From Deltaproteobacteria bacterium (GTDB taxonomy: Bacteria > Desulfobacterota > Desulfuromonadia > Geobacterales > Geobacteraceae), in assembly GCA_021848385.1 (NCBI GenBank), contig JAJZUQ010000020.1:1-46557 (forward strand): a stretch of DNA of 46,557 nucleotides. The letters run 5' to 3'. Shown one piece after another: positions 1 to 8,074 of this stretch. The stretch's first letter is position 1. The number at the start of each line of letters is the position of its first letter. A program made the translations under genes and the position numbers. The notes under the pieces are model-generated. The model ran no database searches. It was given only the letters and a program-made list of their open reading frames with translations, and was not told the origin of the DNA.

Positions 1-579
1 GGACTGGTCGACGGCGGCTTCGAAGTGGGGTGCTGCAACGCCAAGATGCGCCGGACCGTCAAACCATCCACTTCCAAGGCGGTCATTACCATCCAGGCCG
101 GGGCCTTTACGGCTGTGCAGCCGGGGGGGAGCCCAAATGTGCAGAAGGTAACCGCAACCGTCACGAGCAACGTCAGCTTCACCGGTTACGAGCCTGCCGA
201 GGCGAAGGACGTGGACCTCACCCGTGCCGAGATCATCGTCACCGCCGGCCGAGGGATCGGGAAGAAGGAGAACGTAGAGGTCATCGCCACCCTGGCCAAG
301 GCGCTTGGGGGGGAACTGGGAGCGAGCCGGCCGGTGGTGGATGCGGGGTGGGTAGAGCACAGCCACCAGGTGGGGACCACCGGCCAGACCGTGAGTCCGA
401 AACTGTACATCGCCTGCGGGGTGAGCGGTGCCATCCAGCACCTGGCCGGGATGAAGAAGTCGGATTTTATCGTCGCCATCAACAAGGACAAGGAAGCCCC
501 CATCGGCGAGATTGCCGATGTTCTCGTGGTGGCCGATGTCTTGCAGTTCGTACCTGCCCTTACAGCAAAGCTGCAGTGA
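1..579 (+). CDS. etfA: electron transfer flavoprotein alpha subunit, C-terminal part
   Basis: The gene is cut by the left window edge; frame 1 is open from base 1 and ends at TGA 577-579. The visible part holds the FAD-binding C-terminal domain of EtfA: a GRGIGKKEN segment, a DAGW motif, then HSHQVGTTGQTVSPKLYIACGVSGA split over the conserved S/T-Q-V-G-x-T-G and GxSGAxQH elements, and the IAINKDxxAPI signature. Within the family this domain carries FAD, which accepts electrons from acyl-CoA dehydrogenases. It resembles the C-terminus of the second EtfA in this window (16076-17419) but is clearly a different paralogue. It is upstream of the thiolase operon, so it probably belongs to an ETF serving these beta-oxidation genes. 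Whether it also has an N-terminal ferredoxin domain cannot be seen. Confidence 0.95.
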   Translation, partial: GLVDGGFEVGCCNAKMRRTVKPSTSKAVITIQAGAFTAVQPGGSPNVQKVTATVTSNVSFTGYEPAEAKDVDLTRAEIIVTAGRGIGKKENVEVIATLAKALGGELGASRPVVDAGWVEHSHQVGTTGQTVSPKLYIACGVSGAIQHLAGMKKSDFIVAINKDKEAPIGEIADVLVVADVLQFVPALTAKLQ

Positions 580-703
580 TGAGAAGCTTGTCGGGCTGAC
601 CGTCCTGAGTGACTCCATACTGGCGTGGGACGTGTCGGGATCAGTGGAAGATATGACTTAATGACCGGCTCAAAAGGCCAAGATGCCGGAGCAGGGGGGT
701 GAG

Positions 704-883
704 ATGGGAATAATGAAAGAGAATCCTCGCTACAATGTTGTTTCGGTGCGGGTTTCGGATGAGGAGTGTGAATTGCTCCATCGAATTCAAAAGACAACGT
801 CAAAGAGTATTTCCACAATCATGAGGGAAGCAATATGGCAGGTGATGCCGCAGCTAAAAGGTGGAGACGGTCAATTTTTTTAA
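704..883 (+). CDS. small ribbon-helix-helix-like protein (59 aa)
   Basis: This is a short ORF with a G-rich Shine-Dalgarno stretch (GGGGGGTGAG) directly before ATG 704. An upstream in-frame ATG at 683 is less likely, because the minus-strand paralogue at 39177-39362 starts with the same MGxMKExPRYNV arrangement. The pattern is a basic start, a beta strand (RYNVVSVRVS), then two predicted helices ending in SISTIMREAIW. That fits MetJ/Arc-type ribbon-helix-helix proteins, which bind DNA as dimers. It lies between etfA and the thiolase operon and could regulate one of them. Function is inferred from fold pattern and position only. Confidence 0.6.
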   Translation: MGIMKENPRYNVVSVRVSDEECELLHRIQKTTSKSISTIMREAIWQVMPQLKGGDGQFF

Positions 884-1015
884 CACAAAATAAGCATTGT
901 AGTACCTGTTTGCTAGCAAGGAGCTCCGCCCTTTGGCAGGACAAGGGGTGCAATGCCAACTACAACGCGCTCTCCGAATGAGAGGCACAAGCACATCAGA
1001 AAGGAGAAAGACACG

Positions 1016-2206
1016 ATGTTAACGAAAGCTTATATCCCGTACAGAGGTTACTACAGCACGCCCTTTGTGCGCTGGCAGGGAAGCCTGGCCACTGAGAATG
1101 CCATTGCTCTGGGGGCAGCTACCTCCAAGCGGTTTTTTGAGGCAAAGGGGTGGGACCCGAACATGCTCGACTACGTTCATGTCGGGAGCACAGTGTACCA
1201 ACCGCACTGGTTCTACAGCGGCCCGTGGGCTGCGGCTCTTATGGGGGCCGAAAAGGTGCCGGGTGCTCTCATTTCGCAGGCTTGCTCAACGTCCGCCTTG
1301 ACGATGTATCAGGCTGCCATGGGTGTGGAGACGGGTTTGCACGACAAGAGCTGGTGTCTGCTGGCTGACCGCTGTTCCAACGGTCCCCATGCCGTGTGGC
1401 CGAACCCGAACGGCCCGGGGGGGAAGCCGACCGTCGAGGACTGGTTTCTGGACAACGTCAACCGGGACCCCTGGGCGGGAGAGCCGATGATTAAGACGGC
1501 CGAAAATGTCAGCAAGGAGTTTGGCATCACGCGCGATGAGTGTGATGCACTGACGTTGAGGCGGTACGAGCAGTACCAGGATGCGCTGGCAAACGATCGG
1601 GAGTTCCAGAAACGGTACATGTTTGGCGTGGAGATCCAGCTGTCGAAGAAGAAGAGCATATCAGTGGAGGCGGACGAAGGGATAACACCGTCCACGCGGG
1701 AAGGACTGGCTGGCCTGAAGACAGTGCTGCCCGACGGTGTGCACACGTTCGGGGCGCAAACCTTCCCCGCCGACGGCAACTGTGGTCTCCTGGTGACTAC
1801 CCGGGACAAGGCAAGAGAACTGAGTGCCGACCAGGGAGTCGAGGTACAGATTGTTTCGTACGGATACGCCAGAACGAAGAAGGCTTATATGGCAGCGGCA
1901 GTGGCTCCATCCGCCAAGAACGCCCTTGACAATGCCGGAGTCAAGGTCAGCGACATCGGCGCGGTCAAGACGCACAACCCGTTTGCGGCTAACGACATCG
2001 CAATGGCGAAGGAACTTGGTCTCGATCTCAAATCTATGAACAACTATGGCTGTTCCCTTATCTATGGGCACCCCCAGGCGCCTACCGGTGCCCGTCTCAT
2101 GATTGAGGGGATCGAAGAACTGGCGCAGAAAGGCGGAGGCTACCTCCTATTTTCGGGATGTGCTGCCGGTGACACGGCGGCCTCAGTCGTCATCAAGGTC
2201 GGGTAA
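1016..2206 (+). CDS. thiolase-family acyl-CoA acyltransferase
   Basis: A 396-residue thiolase-fold protein that probably carries out the last, thiolytic step of beta-oxidation, splitting a 3-oxoacyl-CoA with CoA. The nucleophilic cysteine is in SQACSTSALTMYQAAMG. A GHPQAPTGAR segment supplies the catalytic histidine region and SGCAAGDTA the second cysteine. The usual NEAFA motif reads HNPFAAND here, which places it in a divergent thiolase subgroup rather than with classical AtoB/FadA. ATG 1016 was chosen because AAAGGAG stands just upstream, although the frame stays open to 953. It is followed after 38 bp by the hydratase gene and then the dehydrogenase gene, so the three form an operon. Substrate chain length cannot be read from the sequence; aromatic-pathway thiolases (BbsB-like) are an alternative, but no partner DUF35 gene is present. 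Confidence 0.85.
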   Translation: MLTKAYIPYRGYYSTPFVRWQGSLATENAIALGAATSKRFFEAKGWDPNMLDYVHVGSTVYQPHWFYSGPWAAALMGAEKVPGALISQACSTSALTMYQAAMGVETGLHDKSWCLLADRCSNGPHAVWPNPNGPGGKPTVEDWFLDNVNRDPWAGEPMIKTAENVSKEFGITRDECDALTLRRYEQYQDALANDREFQKRYMFGVEIQLSKKKSISVEADEGITPSTREGLAGLKTVLPDGVHTFGAQTFPADGNCGLLVTTRDKARELSADQGVEVQIVSYGYARTKKAYMAAAVAPSAKNALDNAGVKVSDIGAVKTHNPFAANDIAMAKELGLDLKSMNNYGCSLIYGHPQAPTGARLMIEGIEELAQKGGGYLLFSGCAAGDTAASVVIKVG

Positions 2207-2244
2207 CAAATCCGCTCATGTTGAGCGTCACAAGGAGTCGCATA

Positions 2245-3027
2245 ATGGATTACCAGTTCATTACCATGAAAAACGAAGACCGGGTCCTGACCATCACTCT
2301 CAACAGGCCTCCAACAAATCCGCTGAACGGCGAGTTCGGCCTGGAGCTCTTCAATGCCTTCAGCGAAGCCGAGCAGATGGAGGGCGTGAATGTCGTCGTC
2401 ATTACCAGCGGCCAGGAAAAGGCCTTCATAGCCGGAGCAGATATCAAGGAAATGGCCGAGCAGAACCAGGCCGAGGCTGAGACCTTTTCCAAGCTGCTGC
2501 AGGGTGCCAACAACATACTCAACCGGATGCGAAAAATTGTCATTGCTGCCATCAACGGCCATGCCATGGGTGGAGGGTGTGAGCTCGCACTGGCATGCGA
2601 TTACCGGCTGATGACGGGGGGGAAGGCACTGATCGGATTGCCGGAGGCAGGCCTTGGCATCATGCCGGGCGCCGGAGGGACCCAGCGCCTTCCCCGTCTT
2701 GTGGGGCTTTCCAAGGCCCTCGATATCCTCCTCTGGGGCAAGACCATGAGCCCCCAGGAAGCCCTTGCCATCGGCCTCGTCGATCGAGTCATCGAGCCTG
2801 AGAATTTCATGGAAGAGGTCATGGCGTTTGCCAAGAAGCTCGCCTCCGGTGCCGGGAAGGCGCTGGGGAGCATCAAGGCGGCGGTCTACGAAGGTATCGA
2901 CCACCATCTGGAGCAGGCCCTGGCTATCGAGCGGAAACACGTTGCGGAAAACAACAGGACCCACGACGCAAAGGAAGGGCTGCGGGCGTTCGTCGAGAAG
3001 CGGAAACCTGAATTTATCAGTCAGTAG
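2245..3027 (+). CDS. enoyl-CoA hydratase (crotonase family)
   Basis: A 260-residue crotonase-family protein, predicted to hydrate a trans-2-enoyl-CoA to the 3-hydroxyacyl-CoA. The oxyanion-hole segments are visible as AFIAGADIKEM and GHAMGGGCELAL. The two catalytic glutamates of true hydratases are both present, in GGGCE and in LPEAGLGIMPGAGGTQRL, so activity as a hydratase rather than another crotonase reaction is likely. The ATG at 2245 has AAGGAG about nine bases upstream; the longer frame from 2218 lacks such a site. It lies 38 bp after the thiolase and 31 bp before the dehydrogenase, consistent with one transcript. Confidence 0.92.
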   Translation: MDYQFITMKNEDRVLTITLNRPPTNPLNGEFGLELFNAFSEAEQMEGVNVVVITSGQEKAFIAGADIKEMAEQNQAEAETFSKLLQGANNILNRMRKIVIAAINGHAMGGGCELALACDYRLMTGGKALIGLPEAGLGIMPGAGGTQRLPRLVGLSKALDILLWGKTMSPQEALAIGLVDRVIEPENFMEEVMAFAKKLASGAGKALGSIKAAVYEGIDHHLEQALAIERKHVAENNRTHDAKEGLRAFVEKRKPEFISQ

Positions 3028-3058
3028 CACGTACACTGCCAATAAAGGAGAAGAAATC

Positions 3059-3931
3059 ATGAAAATCGAAGATGTCAAAATTGTCGGCGTTGCCGGCGCG
3101 GGGAGCATGGGGTCCGGGATAATCCAGGTGGCGGCCCAGGCGGGGTTCCAGGTAAGGGTTTTTGATGTCAATGAGGCAATGCTGCAAAAGGCGCAAAAAA
3201 CCATCGCCACAAGCCTCGACCGGTTCATCAAGAAAGGGACCCTGACCGAAGATCAGAAGGGAGAAATCACCGGCCGCATCAGCTACTCCACCGACGTAAA
3301 CACACTGTCTGCTGCCCAGTACGTCATCGAGGCGGTATTCGAGAATGTGGAAGTCAAGAAGGAGCTCTTCAAGAAACTCGAACCGGTATGCGGCGACGAT
3401 GTGATCATTGCCAGCAACACCTCCTCCCTGTCCGTGACCGAAATGGCGTCACTTGTGAGATGCCCGGAAAACTTCGTGGGTATGCACTTCTTTAACCCGG
3501 TGCCGATGATGAAGCTTGTCGAAATCATCCCCGCCCTTCAGACAGCGCAGGCGACGACTGACGTGGCGCTAGAAATGGGCAGGAAGTTCGGGAAGACACC
3601 CATAACCTGCAAGGATACACCGGGATTCGTTCTGAACAGGCTGCTTGTCCCTTACATGATGGATGCCATCCGCCTTCTCGAAGATGGTGTCGCATCGGCC
3701 GAGGACATCGATACGGCGATGAAACTCGGGGCCGGCATGCCCATGGGCCCCCTCGAACTCCAGGACTTTGCGGGTGTCGAAATCGGCTATTACGTGGGCG
3801 ATATCTTCTTCAACTACACGAAAGACGCCCGGTTTGCTCCGCCCACGCTGCTGCGGAACATGGTGAAGGCGGGCCATGTCGGTCGCAAGGCTGGCCGCGG
3901 ATTTTACGATTATTCGGAAGAGAAGAAGTAG
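3059..3931 (+). CDS. 3-hydroxyacyl-CoA (3-hydroxybutyryl-CoA) dehydrogenase
   Basis: A 290-residue protein of normal length for the short 3-hydroxybutyryl-CoA dehydrogenase family, which oxidises 3-hydroxyacyl-CoA with NAD+. An N-terminal Rossmann motif GAGSMG (residues 13-18) binds NAD. The catalytic Ser/Asn-Thr stretch SNTSSLSVTEM and the catalytic histidine in GMHFFNPVPMMKLVEI are intact. The C-terminal substrate domain contains DTPGFVLNRLL and the MGPLELQDFAG signature. The start at 3059 follows AAAGGAG at 3044-3050; the frame is open further upstream only by chance. It is the last gene of the thiolase-hydratase-dehydrogenase operon and is followed by a strong hairpin. Confidence 0.94.
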   Translation: MKIEDVKIVGVAGAGSMGSGIIQVAAQAGFQVRVFDVNEAMLQKAQKTIATSLDRFIKKGTLTEDQKGEITGRISYSTDVNTLSAAQYVIEAVFENVEVKKELFKKLEPVCGDDVIIASNTSSLSVTEMASLVRCPENFVGMHFFNPVPMMKLVEIIPALQTAQATTDVALEMGRKFGKTPITCKDTPGFVLNRLLVPYMMDAIRLLEDGVASAEDIDTAMKLGAGMPMGPLELQDFAGVEIGYYVGDIFFNYTKDARFAPPTLLRNMVKAGHVGRKAGRGFYDYSEEKK

Positions 3932-3946
3932 GCGGCCAGGTTCTGT

Positions 3947-3986
3947 CAGTGTCCGTTGTCCGTGATGTGTCGGACAACGGGCACTG
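3947..3986 (+). terminator. hairpin after the thiolase operon
   Basis: A 16-base arm at 3947-3962 (CAGTGTCCGTTGTCCG) pairs with 3971-3986 (CGGACAACGGGCACTG) around an 8-base loop; the single difference is a G-T pair. There is no immediate T run, so it may act as a Rho-independent terminator of weak efficiency or as an mRNA 3'-end stabiliser. Confidence 0.65.
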
Positions 3987-4188
3987 CTGGCTCTGCTTCA
4001 GTACGCAACAGCCATATTTTTTTAACTTTTTTAAATGATAGAACATGATTTTATAAGATTGTCTAATCATCGTTTACCTGCCAGTAACTTTAGGAATGAG
4101 GGCTGTTGACGCATAAAGACATGTTTTGCAGATTGGATGCAGTCATCCTGAGTGTGATCCCTGATGAATGGAAAAAGGAGAATTACTT
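3987..4188 (+). promoter_or_regulatory. AT-rich intergenic region before the acyl-CoA dehydrogenase
   Basis: About 200 bases with no gene. It contains T/A-rich tracts at 4016-4075, unusual for the surrounding sequence, and a TTGACG at 4106-4111 without a convincing -10 element. Because the previous operon ends in a hairpin, a separate promoter for 4189 is expected here, but I cannot place it securely. Confidence 0.35.
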
Positions 4189-5946
4189 ATGAACGGTACC
4201 TTGCCCAACGGCCTGGAATTTCTCTTGAGCCCGGCAGTCGCCGCCCCTTTTGTTCCCGAAGATTTCACTACGGAACAGAAACAGATAGCAGAGACGACCG
4301 AAGAGTTCATGAAGAACGAGATATTGCCGAATGTGGAGCGGATCGAGAACAAGGACTTTGATTTCATCGTAGAAAAGATGCGGCAATGTGCCGAGTTGGG
4401 GCTGTTTTTGGCTGAAGTTCCCGAAGAGTACGGTGGTCTGGAACTGGAAAAGACAACCAACATGCTCATGATCGAGAAGGTGGCGCCGGTGGGTTCTTTT
4501 GTCATGGCCTTCGGCGGTCATACCGGTATCGGCATTCTGCCCCTGGTCTACTACGGCACCCCGGACCAAAAGGAACGGTATCTGGGGAAACTTTCCTCGG
4601 GTGAGTGGTTTGGAGCCTATGCCCTGACAGAGCCTGACTGTGGCAGTGACCCCTTGAGCTCCCGCACCACGGCGGTATTGAGCGCCGATGGCACCCACTA
4701 CATCCTCAACGGTGCCAAGCAGTTCATCACCAACTCCGCATTTGCGGATCTGTTTACCGTGTTTGCCAAGATTGACGGCAAACACTTCTCCGCGTTCCTC
4801 GTGGAAAAAAGCTTCCCCGGGTTCTCTGTCGGGGCCGAGGAAAAGAAGATGGGACTTAAGGGTTCTTCCACCACTCCCCTGGTTTTGCAGGATGTGAAGG
4901 TGCCGGTGGAGAATCTGCTGGGCGAGCCGGGGAAGGGGCACAAGATCGCCTTCAACGTACTCAACGTGGGGCGGTTGAAAGTTGCCACCCAGACATTGGG
5001 CATGGCCAAGGCGGCGTTTGGTGAGTCGGCCTCTTACTCTGCAGAACGGAAGCAGTTTGGCAAAGCTATCGGAGAGTTTGGCGCCATCAAGGAAAAGCTT
5101 GCCGACATGACGGCAGCCATCTTTGCCTCCGAATCAGTGGTTTACCGTGTGGCGGGGCTCCTAGACGGGCAAATAGCCACCTTGGACCATGGCGGGTCAG
5201 ACTACTACGAACGTTACCAGAAAGCCATCGAGGAGTTTGCGGCCGAGTGTGCCATCGCCAAGGTGTTCTGCAGCGAACAGCTGGATTTCGTGGTGGACGA
5301 GGCGGTGCAGATCCATGGCGGCTATGGTTACATCAGCGACTACGCGGTAGAGCGTCATTATCGTGATTCGCGGATCCAGCGGATCTTCGAGGGGACCAAC
5401 GAGATCAACCGGATACTGATTCCGACCATGCTGTTTCGCCGTGCCGATAGCGGCGGGCTCGACCTCTGGTCGCAGGTGAAAGAAGCTGCGGCTCGATGTG
5501 CGGAAGCCAGCTCTACCAAGCCGGCGAACGATGAATTCGCCAGTGCCTTCAGCCTGCTGGACAGTCTGAAAAAGCTGGTGCTGCTCGTGGTTGGTGACAC
5601 GGTAGCGGCGAAAGAGTCACAGGAGGTGCTGATGGCCTATGCCGACCTGATTATCGGCGTCTTTGCCTTGGAGAGCGTCCTGTTACGGGCTGACAAGTGC
5701 TTTGCAAAGGCCAGCGAACGGAAAAAGGGGCAGCTGCAGGCGGTGATCAAGGTGCTGGCCTTTGAGCAAGCGTCACGGTTTCAGCAGGCCGCGTTCCGTG
5801 CGGTAGCCTATGGCGCCAGCGGAGAGCGGGAGCCGGCGCTGCAGAAGATTATTGCCGAGCGGACCGCCTTTGCCGGCACCGGACTCCTGCCGGCAAAGCA
5901 GCTCCTGGCCGACGCTGCAAAGGAGTCGGGTAAATACCTTTTCTAG
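4189..5946 (+). CDS. acyl-CoA dehydrogenase, long form with C-terminal extension
   Basis: A 585-residue FAD-dependent acyl-CoA dehydrogenase, longer than the usual ~380 residues because of a C-terminal helical extension of about 170 residues, as in the VLCAD-like bacterial group. It would introduce the 2,3 double bond of an acyl-CoA and pass electrons to ETF. Signature segments are YALTEPDCGSDPLSSRT, GAKQFITNSAFADL and a C-terminal IQRIFEGTNEINRIL, where the glutamate of FEGT is the expected catalytic base. ATG 4189 has AAAAAGGAG upstream; the ATG at 4168 overlaps that site and is rejected. It stands alone behind a hairpin but within the same strand run as two ETF genes. Confidence 0.94.
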   Translation: MNGTLPNGLEFLLSPAVAAPFVPEDFTTEQKQIAETTEEFMKNEILPNVERIENKDFDFIVEKMRQCAELGLFLAEVPEEYGGLELEKTTNMLMIEKVAPVGSFVMAFGGHTGIGILPLVYYGTPDQKERYLGKLSSGEWFGAYALTEPDCGSDPLSSRTTAVLSADGTHYILNGAKQFITNSAFADLFTVFAKIDGKHFSAFLVEKSFPGFSVGAEEKKMGLKGSSTTPLVLQDVKVPVENLLGEPGKGHKIAFNVLNVGRLKVATQTLGMAKAAFGESASYSAERKQFGKAIGEFGAIKEKLADMTAAIFASESVVYRVAGLLDGQIATLDHGGSDYYERYQKAIEEFAAECAIAKVFCSEQLDFVVDEAVQIHGGYGYISDYAVERHYRDSRIQRIFEGTNEINRILIPTMLFRRADSGGLDLWSQVKEAAARCAEASSTKPANDEFASAFSLLDSLKKLVLLVVGDTVAAKESQEVLMAYADLIIGVFALESVLLRADKCFAKASERKKGQLQAVIKVLAFEQASRFQQAAFRAVAYGASGEREPALQKIIAERTAFAGTGLLPAKQLLADAAKESGKYLF

Positions 5947-6009
5947 TCCACATGTAGTTAATCACTCAAGGCCCATAACGGGCACAACTGCACTCACAGA
6001 AAGGTCTCT

Positions 6010-7347
6010 ATGAAAAAACTGATATTTCATGTTGCAGCATTGGCACTGTTGGCATCGCCGGTACTTGCTCAGGAAGTCCCGCAAAATTCGAAGCCAGTAT
6101 ACAACTGTGACTACGATCCCTCCTGCGAGGTCGCTCCCGGCATCTATGGCAAGATGGCCTCGCCGGTTACGAGCAAGTTCAAACTTACCTTCGGTGGGTA
6201 TGTGAAACTTGATTACGTCTACAACTCCGTCAATCTCGGATCAACCGGCGGAACAGCTGCCATGGCTACCCTTCAGCCGGATGGCATTCCCAAGACAAGT
6301 TCACTGGCTGGTCAGCGGGATCAATCATTGATAACAGCCCGACAGACCCGTTTCTGGCTCAAGGTCGATGGGCCAACCTTTCTCGGTGCCAAGACCGGGG
6401 CGCTCATTGAAACCGACTTCTTTGGCGCCGGCGGAAGCAATGAAAGTGCAAACCTGAGAATGCGCCATGCTTACGGGACCATCGACTGGAAGAATACCCA
6501 GGTACTGTTTGGACAGACGTGGGATAACTTCGCGCCGGCCGCCGCCTCTACTCTCGATTTCGGTTTGGGGGGCACTGCCGGCAACCCTGCACAGCCACGG
6601 GTCGCCCAGATCAGGTTGACACAAAAGGTCAATCTGGGAGAGCAGAACTCACTTAAGCTGATCGCAGCAGTCCAGAATCCGGCCCAGGACAACAATAATA
6701 ATACTCCCAAAGTTGACGGTGAAAGCTGGGGCGGAAAAGTGAATTTTGCAGGCCAGGCCATGCTTGTCAGCAAGGCGCTTGGCGTCGCTCCCGGCTTCTG
6801 GGGGCTTTCCATGAATTCACTGACCGCCGGATTTTTCGGCCTCTATGGCAACCAGGATATGGTAGGGAACAGGAATTCTCTCGATTCATGGGGATATGGC
6901 TTCTATACCTTTGTGCCGTTATTGAAGTCCAAGGACGGTAAGAACCGTGCGATGACCGCATCCTTTGAAGGTCAGGCATATATGGCGGCAAACATGAGTT
7001 TCAACAATGCAACCGCCGCTCAGGTTGTTGGCGCCCCCGGTAACAAAAATCCTGCCAAGGGGTATGGTCTGTTCGGACAGGTGATCTTCTATCCCACCCA
7101 AAACCTGGGGCTTACAGCAGGTTATGGAAGAAGAAACGCCTATGATTACGCCAATTATGCCGGTATGGAAAACTTTCAGAAGTCAAGTTCTCATGCCTTT
7201 GCAAACATCGCTTACGATCTGAATGCCGCTGTAAGGGTCGCTGTCGAGTATCAGAATGTAAACACTCACTATGGCAATAACTCACCGGGGACATCAGGAA
7301 CCGGTACCGCCAATGTGGCGCGGGTCTCCGCGATGTATTTCTTCTAG
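6010..7347 (+). CDS. outer-membrane porin (DcaP-like)
   Basis: A 445-residue protein with a clean signal peptide (cleavage after VLA at about residue 20), then a short Cys-containing segment and a sequence of alternating amphipathic strands typical of a trimeric porin. GGYVKLDYVYNS and FLGAKTGALIETDFFG resemble the DcaP family, whose Acinetobacter member favours dicarboxylates. The C-terminus ends in aromatic residues (MYFF), the usual recognition signal for the Bam machinery. AAAGG precedes the ATG. Its position between an acyl-CoA dehydrogenase and two inner-membrane transporters suggests that it admits the carboxylate metabolised by this region. The substrate is inferred, not visible. Confidence 0.85.
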   Translation: MKKLIFHVAALALLASPVLAQEVPQNSKPVYNCDYDPSCEVAPGIYGKMASPVTSKFKLTFGGYVKLDYVYNSVNLGSTGGTAAMATLQPDGIPKTSSLAGQRDQSLITARQTRFWLKVDGPTFLGAKTGALIETDFFGAGGSNESANLRMRHAYGTIDWKNTQVLFGQTWDNFAPAAASTLDFGLGGTAGNPAQPRVAQIRLTQKVNLGEQNSLKLIAAVQNPAQDNNNNTPKVDGESWGGKVNFAGQAMLVSKALGVAPGFWGLSMNSLTAGFFGLYGNQDMVGNRNSLDSWGYGFYTFVPLLKSKDGKNRAMTASFEGQAYMAANMSFNNATAAQVVGAPGNKNPAKGYGLFGQVIFYPTQNLGLTAGYGRRNAYDYANYAGMENFQKSSSHAFANIAYDLNAAVRVAVEYQNVNTHYGNNSPGTSGTGTANVARVSAMYFF

Positions 7348-7384
7348 GTAGAGCGGAATCGTCATCGTCGGAAAGGGGTGCCCC

Positions 7385-7690
7385 ATGCTGAATTACAGAT
7401 TTCTTGCCCTTGTACTGCTTCTTTGGCTGACAGGTTGCGCCGCCGGCACTATAACCGCCGATGCCGGTAAGAATGACAAGTATGTAGAGATAAGCAATCC
7501 GGCGTACACCACGTCGCCCGGGGCTCCAGCCACTATCTGGGTCCCTCGGGAATCAGAGGAAAATGGGCCGCAGCGTGGCAGTGCCCTGGTCAGTCAGGGC
7601 ATTGCCACGGTTATACGTGAGATCAAAAGTTCCCCGTCGCAGGTGCAACCTCAAACTGCGTCGCCAGAAATTCTCCCCACGGGGAGATAA
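7385..7690 (+). CDS. small lipoprotein of unknown function
   Basis: A 101-residue protein with a lipoprotein signal peptide; the lipobox LTGC places the acylated cysteine at residue 18. The mature part is about 84 residues, rich in Ser, Pro and Thr with no recognised domain. GAAAGGGG upstream supports the start. It sits 37 bp after the porin and 60 bp before the DUF485 gene, so it is probably co-transcribed and may assist the porin or symporter. I do not recognise the family. Confidence 0.7.
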   Translation: MLNYRFLALVLLLWLTGCAAGTITADAGKNDKYVEISNPAYTTSPGAPATIWVPRESEENGPQRGSALVSQGIATVIREIKSSPSQVQPQTASPEILPTGR

Positions 7691-7750
7691 ACGGCGATGA
7701 AGGGCAATGTTGAGACGGGGCTTTAACAGCCATAGACAAGGAGATTTCTC

Positions 7751-8074
7751 ATGGCTCATCACGGAATTGACTGGGCGGTACTGGCAAAATCGCCCAAATT
7801 CGTCGAACTCCACAGCAAGAAGAAAGCATTTCTGTTCACCTGGTGGTTGATCGGTTCGACAGCGTTCTTTGCTCTGCCCATCTGTGCCGGATATTTTCCC
7901 GAGGTCATGAAGATCAAGATCGTCGGCAGACTCAACGTCGGCTACTTTTTCAGTCTGTTCGAATTCTTCTTTTTCTGGGCAATCGCCGTCTACTACTCGC
8001 ACCGATCCAACACTTTCTTCGATCCGTTGACGAAGGAAGTACTCGCCGAGATTTCAAAGGAGAGGGGTAAATGA
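7751..8074 (+). CDS. DUF485 inner-membrane protein, symporter partner
   Basis: A 107-residue protein with two membrane segments, FTWWLIGSTAFFALPICAGYF split around residues 29-49 and a second around residues 64-84 with FFSLFEFFFFWAIAVYY. This matches DUF485 (YjcH) proteins, which occur almost always upstream of ActP-type sodium:solute symporters, as here. The SD is AAGGAG, and the stop overlaps the next ATG in an ATGA arrangement (8071-8074), implying translational coupling and a stoichiometric partnership. Confidence 0.9.
   Translation: MAHHGIDWAVLAKSPKFVELHSKKKAFLFTWWLIGSTAFFALPICAGYFPEVMKIKIVGRLNVGYFFSLFEFFFFWAIAVYYSHRSNTFFDPLTKEVLAEISKERGK

Noticed and set aside
186..818. 210-residue minus-strand frame opposite etfA
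   Set aside because: It is the shadow of the EtfA coding frame, has no SD, and covers the start of the ribbon-helix-helix gene.
2140..3231. 363-residue minus-strand frame
   Set aside because: Lies opposite two well-supported beta-oxidation genes; sequence lacks any known motif and reflects G+C-rich third codon positions.
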